A DNA stretch of 64,000 bases from Methylobacterium sp. C25 (GTDB lineage: Bacteria; Pseudomonadota; Alphaproteobacteria; Rhizobiales; Beijerinckiaceae), in the NCBI RefSeq assembly GCF_021352225.1, contig NZ_JAAUVI010000013.1, positions 1 through 64,000 on the forward strand, read 5' to 3'. Below are positions 8,765 to 16,395 of the stretch, piece by piece; within the stretch, counting starts at the first letter, position 1, and each line of letters begins with the position of its first letter. The notes under the pieces are model-generated. The model had not been told where the DNA came from, did no database searches, and saw only the letters and a program-made list of their open reading frames with translations. The translations under genes and the position numbers were made by a program.

Positions 8765-11700
8765 TCAAATTAATACCTGTTTTTCATGATTTGCGCCTGC
8801 AACTAGGCCCGCCATGACGATTTTGTTTTTATGCATTCGTTCCACCAAACGTACATCAGAGATACCATTCTGATTCGCGTAGCTTTTGTCCCTACTCATA
8901 TATTCATCTTTCAGTACATCTTCGTAGATCGACGCGTCCTGCCCGAAATAGCGCGAAAAGAAGACACCCTTATTGAAGGACTGCTCGTATAAAGAAATAT
9001 CAGATTTTGGATTTTCACGAACATCGGCAATAGCCGCGGCACTATAAACTCTTTGGAATCCCAGCTGCATCAAATCATATATCCAAAGCTTCTCTGCTCC
9101 CCACTCGCCGGCTCGAAACTTCTTCTTCTTCCAAACGTCGCGGCTAATAGCCACGTTAGTATTTGGGAAATACGAATACATTTCCTTCCACTCAAAGCTC
9201 ATTACATCCATGAACGAAGGAAGTCCGACACTCGAATCAAGCACAGGAAAAATATTATCAAGTTCGTTAAACCGGATATTTAAATCCATCTGATGATATA
9301 GATCTGCTGAATGTAAGCTTTCTTGCCGCCCAATTACGCCGGCGACCCTATCGCCCTCGGAAAAACCGGATATCATCTTATCGAACCAATCCCTGTGTCT
9401 TGGTCGCGAAAATTGATCAACGTATATAACAAAATCAGCATCGGTACGATGCATTACAGCATTCATCCGATCGCCAAACATTTGTTCCCCAGCGACTGAC
9501 ACGACTTGGATCGTCAGGTCAAAACTATAGCAAATTTGCTTAATAAGCTCATCATTCGTGCCGTTATTTAATGCGACGATTTCAAAATCGATCTGACGGT
9601 CCTGCCCGCTAACCGCTTCGACCGTCATGCCAAATTCTGATAAATCGGCTGAGGATTCAATAACAACGCAAGCACGGCGCTCGCGAGCCGTATAGACTCT
9701 GGATGCGTTCTTCTCACATACTTCAACGGGATTAATCGGCAGAAAACCGCTATGCAGCAGCTTTTCCTGAATAAACGTTTCAATATCTTTGGCGGTCTTT
9801 TCCCATGAGAGTTTTTCGACGAATGCGCGAGCAGACTTTTTTTGCTTTTCTTTTACGTCGTCGTTTTTCAATAGATTCTCGATTGCTTTAGCAATCGAAC
9901 GCGGATTAGGACCTGCTAGGTAAACTTCATGGCTCGGATATATTGTGCGCGTGCTATCTACATCCAGCTCGACAACGGGAAGATCGCACATCATCATTTC
10001 TAAAGGCACTAGAGAATAATTTGTAGCAGACAAAACCAGACCGACATGACAATTTCGGTACAATTTAGCCAAATAAACAGGAGGTTTGATCCCATGGTTA
10101 ACGTAGTTGAATTGAATATCTAAATTTACTAAACTATCCTGCCCAAACATATGCACCACTAAATGTGGCTCCGATTTACTCAAAAGATTGAGGGCAGCCA
10201 CGCCTATCTCAACCGCACGCCTAGGAGTGCTTACCCGTGCATAGAAGGCGACATGCTTATCGACAGTCATTACACAGCAAGAACTATCCGAAAAATAAAC
10301 ATCTCGGTCAACGGCAAGTTCCCACGACCGGGTCCAGTGTCCCTTACTTTCAAAAAACCGCTTAAGCCAACTACCCGCGCACAAATACGCAATATCTAGT
10401 TTATAAGTCATTTCTGCAACTAGTTGCCTTGATCCAGCAGGATTAAACAGCGTTTCAAGATCTTGAACAAAGTAAAACCTATCTTTAAAGTTCGTAACTG
10501 AAGCGGTTGGGATTGCGGTCCAAAAGTCTGTTGCTATTATGACATCTCCGGAGATGCTGCGAAGGTCATCCGGTAAATGCTGAACAACAACGCTATTTGG
10601 GATTGGTTGGTACCACATTTGAATTTGGCGCTTAATTTTGTCTGGGCACGTAGATTTCTCGTCACCATGTATCCAAATATAATTTCTATGGCCATAGGCC
10701 TGCAAGTTCCGTACGACCCTAAATATTGTCATATGGCCGCCCGCACCTGGCGCGCCAAAGTGAGGAACAATCCAATGAATATTGAGGGATAATTTATTGA
10801 CAAACGTATCCCTAAATTCAAGCTTCCGCAATTCAATTGCAAAATTGGGGATTCTTTCGCGAAGCCATACACATGAACTTGGGGAGAAAGACCGTTTTTT
10901 TACATAATCGATCCGTTGAACAGATGGTATTTCTGTAGTTATAACGTCTAATATTTTATAATGTTCTTTAGTAATTGCTGCAAATAGCAGCAAATCTTGT
11001 ATGTAAAAACTTCCTCGAAATGAATCAAGGTTTGTTAAGAGATTTTCAGAGGCTTTGCGATATGTTTCCATTGCAGATTCTAATGCATCCATTCGAAACC
11101 ATCCAAATGTATTGCCGGGATAAAATGATTTATTAGGGCTGTCATGATCTGATTCATGCTGGCTCTTAGCCGAGTTCAAGTTCCCTATAACACTCTCGGT
11201 GAATAAATGACCCTTCATTCTAAAGTATGGTCGAGGAAAAGCCCCTCCAATTTGCCGGTCAGATTCCATTAGTTGAACTATTGATTTGATTATTCCGGAC
11301 GAACCTATCAAATTATGCAGAGTATAATGAAAATTGTCTATCATCCAGCGACATTCGAAATCTAGATCTCCATGAAAATGGCATACGAACCTCACTTTAT
11401 TGCGGTCGTAATTGGGCTCTGTGAGTCCCTCAAGTAAAATGTCCACGGGGGATCCAAGCTTAGCAATAACTTGAATGATCGGCCGTACTTTATCTTGAGA
11501 TCCAAAAATACGTGTAACGTAGAGTTTATCTGCTTCCGTCGTTACGGAAATCAAAATAACGGAGTCGCTTAGGAAATTTGCGACATATGGCATTAAGAGA
11601 CATAGAATTTCGATTCTTGGAAGAAATATATGAAATAATATAGAAGACATATTGACGTGCAATTTGTCAATGGGCTGCAAAAGCAAACTAGTTGAACTTG

Positions 11701-12436
11701 ATGTTTGATGTTTAAAATACTTTCCAGCGTAGTTGTAGTAGACGAAAGGATTTGGGTGAAGCATTTTATGCCTGTTGAAGAATTTGTAATAAAATGTATC
11801 GAATAAAGGATGTGGGTCCCTGTTTTCCAAATATCCGTGCTGATAGTAGTGATTATAAGCCTTTTTTATAATTATATCCGGGTAAGTTCCAATATAGAAT
11901 CCTGAGTCAAAATGCTTTCGTGCTTTGCGGCTCGTGCCGATCCAAATACTGATGCGGTTCTGTTTTGGCAGCGGCCATTCACCTTGAATTTCTACATACT
12001 GACCATATGTATTCAAACAAAATTCTGCAGCGTTCTCTAAGCATTCCGGGTGTCGCTCCAAAAATCTATTTGCGTCAAAATAAGGAGATGGCCTTCGTTG
12101 CTCTCTCGCGCCATTTTGAATGAAATGTATCAGAGGATTTAAGCTGGTTTTATCGACATCGACATTGTTCGTAAGATAATATTGCACGTCAAAAAACGGA
12201 GATGGATCCACGCCAAGACGCCATCCAATTCGACAAAAGTGGGAGGCGGCATTCTCGAAAATCGAAATCTTTGTAGCGGTCCTATAATATTTTTTATCAA
12301 AAAAAATGCTTTTCCTAACAATCTCCTCGTCTTTGTTGTTTTTCTTTAAGGTTATTACTCGGATTAAAAAAGCCTTTAGCGAATTAACTATTGCTTGTGT
12401 AGTAAAGAATATCCGGGTGCTTTGCATGTAATTCAC
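8765..12436 (-). CDS. Giant multi-module glycosyltransferase (RgpF-like, WsaF-like and GT2-like parts)
   Basis: A 1223-residue cytoplasmic protein. Residues 70-240 hold two to three degenerate repeats of the kind FFDVQYYLTNN...HFIQNGAREQRRPSPYFD seen in large alphaproteobacterial surface-glycan transferases. About 260-520 resembles rhamnan synthesis protein F (VRFVCHFHGDLDF; FYPGNTFGWFRMDAL). About 560-900 resembles the rhamnosyltransferase WsaF (WIVPHFGAPGAGGHMTIFR, FYFVQDLETLFNPAG, CAGSWLKRFFESKGH). The last 280 residues look like a GT2 domain (ACVVIESSADLSEFG, ADFVIYVDQFSRPRHRDWF). Modules therefore probably add successive sugars to a polysaccharide. The gene is strongly AT-rich and lies convergent to the colitose cassette, separated by IS66. 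The first ATG (12436) and one three codons later are equally plausible starts. Precise linkages cannot be read from sequence. Confidence 0.85.
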   Translation of the reverse strand: MNYMQSTRIFFTTQAIVNSLKAFLIRVITLKKNNKDEEIVRKSIFFDKKYYRTATKISIFENAASHFCRIGWRLGVDPSPFFDVQYYLTNNVDVDKTSLNPLIHFIQNGAREQRRPSPYFDANRFLERHPECLENAAEFCLNTYGQYVEIQGEWPLPKQNRISIWIGTSRKARKHFDSGFYIGTYPDIIIKKAYNHYYQHGYLENRDPHPLFDTFYYKFFNRHKMLHPNPFVYYNYAGKYFKHQTSSSTSLLLQPIDKLHVNMSSILFHIFLPRIEILCLLMPYVANFLSDSVILISVTTEADKLYVTRIFGSQDKVRPIIQVIAKLGSPVDILLEGLTEPNYDRNKVRFVCHFHGDLDFECRWMIDNFHYTLHNLIGSSGIIKSIVQLMESDRQIGGAFPRPYFRMKGHLFTESVIGNLNSAKSQHESDHDSPNKSFYPGNTFGWFRMDALESAMETYRKASENLLTNLDSFRGSFYIQDLLLFAAITKEHYKILDVITTEIPSVQRIDYVKKRSFSPSSCVWLRERIPNFAIELRKLEFRDTFVNKLSLNIHWIVPHFGAPGAGGHMTIFRVVRNLQAYGHRNYIWIHGDEKSTCPDKIKRQIQMWYQPIPNSVVVQHLPDDLRSISGDVIIATDFWTAIPTASVTNFKDRFYFVQDLETLFNPAGSRQLVAEMTYKLDIAYLCAGSWLKRFFESKGHWTRSWELAVDRDVYFSDSSCCVMTVDKHVAFYARVSTPRRAVEIGVAALNLLSKSEPHLVVHMFGQDSLVNLDIQFNYVNHGIKPPVYLAKLYRNCHVGLVLSATNYSLVPLEMMMCDLPVVELDVDSTRTIYPSHEVYLAGPNPRSIAKAIENLLKNDDVKEKQKKSARAFVEKLSWEKTAKDIETFIQEKLLHSGFLPINPVEVCEKNASRVYTARERRACVVIESSADLSEFGMTVEAVSGQDRQIDFEIVALNNGTNDELIKQICYSFDLTIQVVSVAGEQMFGDRMNAVMHRTDADFVIYVDQFSRPRHRDWFDKMISGFSEGDRVAGVIGRQESLHSADLYHQMDLNIRFNELDNIFPVLDSSVGLPSFMDVMSFEWKEMYSYFPNTNVAISRDVWKKKKFRAGEWGAEKLWIYDLMQLGFQRVYSAAAIADVRENPKSDISLYEQSFNKGVFFSRYFGQDASIYEDVLKDEYMSRDKSYANQNGISDVRLVERMHKNKIVMAGLVAGANHEKQVLI

Positions 12437-12589
12437 TCGTCTTGTGTATATTGTCGTCGTTATGCTCTAAGCATTCAATGCTATTATGTAGATTCGCTGA
12501 CTTGAACCTCGAAAAGTTCTCACTATCGACCTTAATCGCATTTCTTGCCAATGCGCTAACCTGGACGGGATGTTCTGTCTGTGCGGCAG

Positions 12590-12720
12590 AATGTACCGAG
12601 AATCTCGACTGAGGGTTTAGCCCAGACTAAGGGTCGGGCGTTGCGCTTGTTTTCGGCGATGTAGCGTTTGATGGCAACCTGAAGGTCGATGGCGTCGGTA
12701 TAGGTGGCGTGTCTCAAGCC
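12590..12720 (-). pseudogene. IS630-family transposase C-terminal remnant
   Basis: The reverse strand encodes DAIDLQVAIKRYIAENKRN followed by ARPLVWAKPSVEIL. This matches the end of IS630-type transposases, where a Leu-x-x-Ala-Ile-x-x-Phe/Tyr-Ile-Ala-Glu helix is followed by Pro-Phe/Leu-Val-Trp. The upstream catalytic part is absent, so this is a fragment only. Confidence 0.55.
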
Positions 12721-12941
12721 TCGTCGCGTAGGAGCGGCGGAGTGATGGGAGCTTTCGAGTGGACATGCTCAGGTACGAGGCTGGCGTCCTGGCGTAGGCG
12801 ATAACTCGCCCCTTGATTCGGACGACGACAACTGTGCAGGGGGGGGTGACAAAGCCATCCACTGTGGCGTCGGCTTTGTGCTGATGCGGGCGGTGCAAAA
12901 GCCGGCCAGTGGAGAGACTTCTCTTTCGAGATGAGCCGAGG

Positions 12942-13255
12942 ATGCTCATAGCGGAAGGCTACGCGGCCGTTCGGCAATTCGTGTTTATCGAGGGCAAGTC
13001 CCGGCGTGAGGCGGCGCGGGCGTTCGGGCTGTACCGGGAGACGATCGCCAAGATGTGCCCGTTCTGGTTGCCGCCGGTGTACACGCGTTCGAAGCCGGTC
13101 GAGAAGCCGAAGCTCGAGCCGCTCCTGTCGGTGATCGCGACGTTCCTGGAGGCGGACGGACCGCTCCGGCCAAGCAACGTCATACGGCCAAGCGGATCTT
13201 CGAGCGTCTGCGCGACGAGCACCGCTATGCCGGCGGCTACACGGTGGCGCCGGAG
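12942..13255 (+). pseudogene. istA: IS21-family IstA transposase N-terminal remnant
   Basis: From the ATG at 12942 the frame reads RQFVFIEGKSRREAARAFGL, then YRETIAKMCPFWLPPVY and SKPVEKPKLEPL, the helix-turn-helix start of IS21 IstA proteins. After about 80 residues the homology moves to another frame (KQRHTAKRIFERLRDEHRYA, then GGYTV near 13,230), showing a frameshift, and then ends. The integrase core and IstB are missing, so the element is dead. Confidence 0.7.
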
Positions 13256-13542
13256 CAAAACCAGGCTACCCTCTCGTTCCGCCCTCCGCCGCCACTGGCC
13301 TATTTTTACAACGCCGCAGCGGCCTGAAATTGCTCCACCTTTACATACATCGAAAGCCACTACAATCGGCAGCGTTATCCACTCGGCTCTCAGCTGAATC
13401 ATCCTCTAGTAGGCCGAACGGAATGTGAGCTAGACCTCGTGTCCATGAAACGCGGGAAATCAGTCGGCCGGATCGCGAGATCTCCTCCGGCGTTGAAGGA
13501 CAGGCTACAACCGTTCTTGTGTTACTCTCAGGACAGTTGCCG
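13256..13542. other. IS debris and promoter-proximal spacer
   Basis: Near 13,330-13,395 a plus-strand stretch reading YIESHYNRQRYPLGSQ recalls the very end of IS3-family OrfB transposases, where a FIExxYNxxRxHSALG motif is usual. It is too short to be certain. The remainder up to 13,542 has no gene. Composition changes to the GC-rich background here, so this is the right boundary of the accessory island. Confidence 0.4.
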
Positions 13543-13884
13543 ATGGCGAGTTTGAGCATCCGGATCGATCTGGCGCCGGACAATCGCGTCGGCCCTGGTA
13601 AGATCCAGTTGCTGGAGATGATCGCCGAGCACGGCTCGATCTCAGCGGCGGGCCGGGCGCTCGGCATGTCCTATCGCCGGGCCTGGATGCTGGTCGAAGC
13701 CATGAACAAGGGGTTTGGGCAACCGGTCGTCGAGGCTCAGATCGGTGGCAAGGCTGGGGGTGGGGCGCGGCTCTCGACCTTTGGCGCAGACCTCGTCGCA
13801 CATTACCGGGCGATCGAGCGGGCCGCCGAGAAAGCCGCCCTGCCCTTCCTTTCACGTTTGGTCCCCGAGGCTCAGCAGGGCTGA
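13543..13884 (+). CDS. ModE-like winged-helix regulator, DNA-binding domain only
   Basis: A 113-residue protein covering the ModE N-terminal domain: RVGPGKIQLLEMIAEHGSIS, then AAGRALGMSYRRAWMLVEAMN (the LysR-like helix-turn-helix), then VEAQIGGKAGGGARLSTFG (the wing). In full-length ModE two molybdate-binding TOBE domains follow; here the protein ends after the linker helix, so it cannot bind molybdate that way. An AGGAC about eight bases before the ATG supports 13543; a GTG at 13519 is the alternative. Two ModE-box-like palindromes lie downstream (13,923 and 15,231), so it may control the next genes. Whether molybdenum is involved is not shown by the sequence. Confidence 0.85.
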   Translation: MASLSIRIDLAPDNRVGPGKIQLLEMIAEHGSISAAGRALGMSYRRAWMLVEAMNKGFGQPVVEAQIGGKAGGGARLSTFGADLVAHYRAIERAAEKAALPFLSRLVPEAQQG

Positions 13885-13922
13885 TACCCCCCTAGTCAAG
13901 GCTGCGCGTTTGCGGCAAGTTG

Positions 13923-13944
13923 GCTATATCCGAATAGGTATAGC
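13923..13944. promoter_or_regulatory. Mo-box-like operator, copy 1
   Basis: GCTATA, ten bases, TATAGC: a perfect six-base inverted repeat ending 17 bases before the GTG start of the DUF2325 gene. ModE operators have TATA-rich arms of this type (TATAT/TATA with flanking GC). A related sequence occurs at 15,231-15,256; the two align at about 20 of 28 positions. The position over the ribosome-binding region or promoter suggests repression. The binding protein is inferred, not shown. Confidence 0.55.
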
Positions 13945-13961
13945 GACTGTCGAGAAGTCTT

Positions 13962-15197
13962 GTGTCTCACGCTACTCACCAGGACGGACCGGCCCTGCGC
14001 GCCCTTGCTGCGAGTTTCGGCCGTCCTGCCTTCGTTTCGGCGGAGCTCGAGACCGAGGACAAGGCCCGCGACAGAATTTGGGAGCTGGCCGAGACGCTGC
14101 ACTGCTCGATCGTCGGTACCTGCCTTACCATTGCCGATGGCCGTACGCTGCTCGCCAAGCTCGGCGTACCGGATGCGCGCACCATGAGCGAGCATCACCT
14201 GCACGGGCAGATCGTGCCGATCGCCGGGCGCCGCGATGGCGGTGGTAAGCTGCTGCAGAAGATGCTCGACCGCCGGCATGAGCGCGAGATCCGGCGTTTC
14301 GATGCCGCGCGTACGAATGCCGAGGTGCAGGCACTTTGGCGAGAATCGCTGGAGCGCGGCGAAATTCCCGGCGCCTACTGGGCTGCGCTCACTCATCCGG
14401 CAACGGATTGGGCGTTGATCCAGGACATCTTCGGCGAAGTGCACATGCTCTCGCATCTGGTCGGCCAGTCGAACCGGGCCGACATTCGGCGGCTGCGTCA
14501 GCTCGAAGCCAGCCTCGCCGAGCGCGACGAGGCGATCGCGGCACAGGAGCAGCGGATCCGCGAGCTGATGGAGCAGCGCGACGGCCTCAGCGCCAGAAAT
14601 CGCTCCATCGCGGCGGAGCAGGCCATTGCGGTGGCGGCGAGCCAGACCTCGCGAGAACCGTGCGAGACGACCCGCAGCCTGGAGCAGCGCCTCGCGCGCG
14701 AACAGGCGCATGTCGAGGCGCTGGAGCAGAGGGTGGCGACGCTGATGCAGGCCGCCGGCCGGCTCAGCTCGGAGCTCGAAGCCGAGATTGCGAAGCGCCG
14801 CTCCCTCGAAGCGGAGCTCTCAGCGCTCGAAACCGCGTTCGAGACGCCCGGCGACGAAGCAGAAGAACCATCGCTCCCGGCCACCCGGCTCGAGGGGCGC
14901 ACGCTGCTCTATGTCGGCGGTCGCCCGCGGCAGGTGGCGAATCTGCGCCGGTTCACGCGCCAGCATAGCGGCGAACTGCTCAGCCACGACGGCGGCGTCG
15001 AGGACAACCTCGGCCTTCTCGCAGGGCTTGTCGGCCGCAGCGACCTCGTGCTGTTCCCCGTCGAGTGCGTCAGCCATGAGGCAACGGGCATGGTCAAACG
15101 GTTCTGCGACGCAGGTGGCAAGACTTATCGTCCGGTCCGCAGTGCCAGCTTCGCGAGCTTCGTACAGGCCGTGATGCCGGCGAACGCCGGAGGCTGA
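13962..15197 (+). CDS. DUF2325 domain protein with central coiled coil
   Basis: A 411-residue soluble protein of unknown biochemical role. Residues 1-180 form a helical N-terminal region of unknown family (WELAETLHCSIVGTCLTIAD, LLQKMLDRRHEREIRRFDA). About 180-300 is a long charged coiled coil rich in Glu, Arg and Ala (AERDEAIAAQEQRIRELMEQ). The last 95 residues are a DUF2325 domain beginning LLYVGGRPRQVANLRRF and containing HDGGVEDNLGLLAG, DLVLFPVECVSHEATG and KRFCDAGGKTYRPV. The start is a GTG at 13962. Such proteins are known near nitrogen-fixation or metal-related genes in related bacteria (family knowledge). Here a Mo-box-like palindrome sits just upstream and a ModE-like regulator gene precedes it by 77 bases, suggesting co-regulation. 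Confidence 0.85.
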   Translation: MSHATHQDGPALRALAASFGRPAFVSAELETEDKARDRIWELAETLHCSIVGTCLTIADGRTLLAKLGVPDARTMSEHHLHGQIVPIAGRRDGGGKLLQKMLDRRHEREIRRFDAARTNAEVQALWRESLERGEIPGAYWAALTHPATDWALIQDIFGEVHMLSHLVGQSNRADIRRLRQLEASLAERDEAIAAQEQRIRELMEQRDGLSARNRSIAAEQAIAVAASQTSREPCETTRSLEQRLAREQAHVEALEQRVATLMQAAGRLSSELEAEIAKRRSLEAELSALETAFETPGDEAEEPSLPATRLEGRTLLYVGGRPRQVANLRRFTRQHSGELLSHDGGVEDNLGLLAGLVGRSDLVLFPVECVSHEATGMVKRFCDAGGKTYRPVRSASFASFVQAVMPANAGG

Positions 15198-15230
15198 TCG
15201 GACGTGCGCTGCCGCACTCCACGAGGTTCC

Positions 15231-15256
15231 TCGATATAGCCGAACGGGAATAGCGA
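15231..15256. promoter_or_regulatory. Mo-box-like operator, copy 2
   Basis: TCGATAT and ATAGCGA flank a 12-base spacer, an inverted repeat with one mismatch. It shares CCGAA and ATAGCGAC with copy 1 at 13,923-13,944. It ends 57 bases before the start of the SMP-30-like gene. A common regulator for the two transcription units is the simplest reading. Confidence 0.5.
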
Positions 15257-15313
15257 CCCAGTTCGCCCTGCGGTTCGACACGACATCGGTCGGAAGCAGG
15301 AGCCGGTAATCTC

Positions 15314-16321
15314 ATGACAGCACGTGCGTTCGACGGTCGCGGCGGAGTGGCCCGACCGATCGCGTCCTGGTCCCATGCAGCGGCAGCTTTCTTGCTGTCC
15401 TCCGCGATCCCCGCGGCGGCGGCGCCGGATGCCGCTGCCCTTCCCGGCGACACCGTCTACCCCGAGAGCATCGCCTCGACCGCCGACGGCACGCTCTATG
15501 TCAGCAGCTTCGTCGCTGGCGGCGTTATTCGGGTGAAGCCCGGCGCCAAGGAGGGCGAGGTCTGGATCAAGCCGGCAGCCTTCGGCACGCGCTCGACCTT
15601 CGGCGTGCTCGCCGACGAGAAAGCGGACACCCTCTGGGTCTGCTCCAACGATCTCTCTGCGCTCGGCGTGAAGGGCCCGAGCGAGGAGAAGGGCGCTGCG
15701 CTGAAGGGCTTCGACCTGAAGACCGGCGAGGGCAAGGTCAGCGTCCCCCTCCCCGTCTCCCCGGCCATCTGCAACGACATCGCGCTGGGGCCCGACGGGT
15801 CGGCCTACGTCACCAACACGCTGGGGCCGCAGATCTTCCGGCTGAAGCCGGGCGCCAAGGCGCTCGAGATCTGGAAGACCGATCCGCTCTTCGAGCCTGA
15901 CCCGAAGGAGGCCGGGCTCGACGGCATCGCCTTCGGCAAGGACGGCAACCTCTACGTCAACACCTTCACCAAGGCGAAACTGTTTAGGATCGACGTGAAG
16001 GACGGCGAGGCCGGCAAGGTCACGGCCCTGAAGCCCTCGCGCCCCGTCATCCTGGCCGACGCCCTTCGGCCGCTCGCCGATGGCTCGTTCGTGATGGCCG
16101 AGGGCGGCGGCAGCGTCGACCGGGTGACCTTCGAGGGCGACACCGCGAAGATCGAGACGATCAAGGGCGGCGTCGCCGGCGGCGTCACCGGCGTGACGAC
16201 GGTCGGCTCGACGATTTGGTTCTCAGAGGGCCAACTCGCCGTCATCACCGATCCGTCGAAGAAGGGCACCAAGCCCGAGCTGCCCTTCAAGGCGCACGCC
16301 GTCCCGCTGCCGGCACACTGA
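15314..16321 (+). CDS. Exported SMP-30/gluconolactonase-like beta-propeller protein
   Basis: A 335-residue protein with an export signal (hydrophobic AAAAFLLSSAIPAAAA, cleavage around residue 37). It then carries repeated beta-propeller blades with the pattern IASTADGTLYVSSF, IALGPDGSAYVTNT and IAFGKDGNLYVNTF. Such periplasmic propellers include lactonases and strictosidine-synthase-like proteins; no specific substrate can be named. An AGGAG about eleven bases upstream supports the ATG. It lies 74 bases before the PQQ-type sugar dehydrogenase gene in the same direction, so a lactonase acting on the dehydrogenase product is an attractive inference. The Mo-box-like palindrome at 15,231 lies in its promoter region. 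Confidence 0.75.
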   Translation: MTARAFDGRGGVARPIASWSHAAAAFLLSSAIPAAAAPDAAALPGDTVYPESIASTADGTLYVSSFVAGGVIRVKPGAKEGEVWIKPAAFGTRSTFGVLADEKADTLWVCSNDLSALGVKGPSEEKGAALKGFDLKTGEGKVSVPLPVSPAICNDIALGPDGSAYVTNTLGPQIFRLKPGAKALEIWKTDPLFEPDPKEAGLDGIAFGKDGNLYVNTFTKAKLFRIDVKDGEAGKVTALKPSRPVILADALRPLADGSFVMAEGGGSVDRVTFEGDTAKIETIKGGVAGGVTGVTTVGSTIWFSEGQLAVITDPSKKGTKPELPFKAHAVPLPAH

Positions 16322-16395
16322 CGCAGGCTGCCGAACCGATCCTTCGAGGGGGCTCGATGGTTTTCCCTGGAACCGAACCTTTGAGGAGAACGCCC

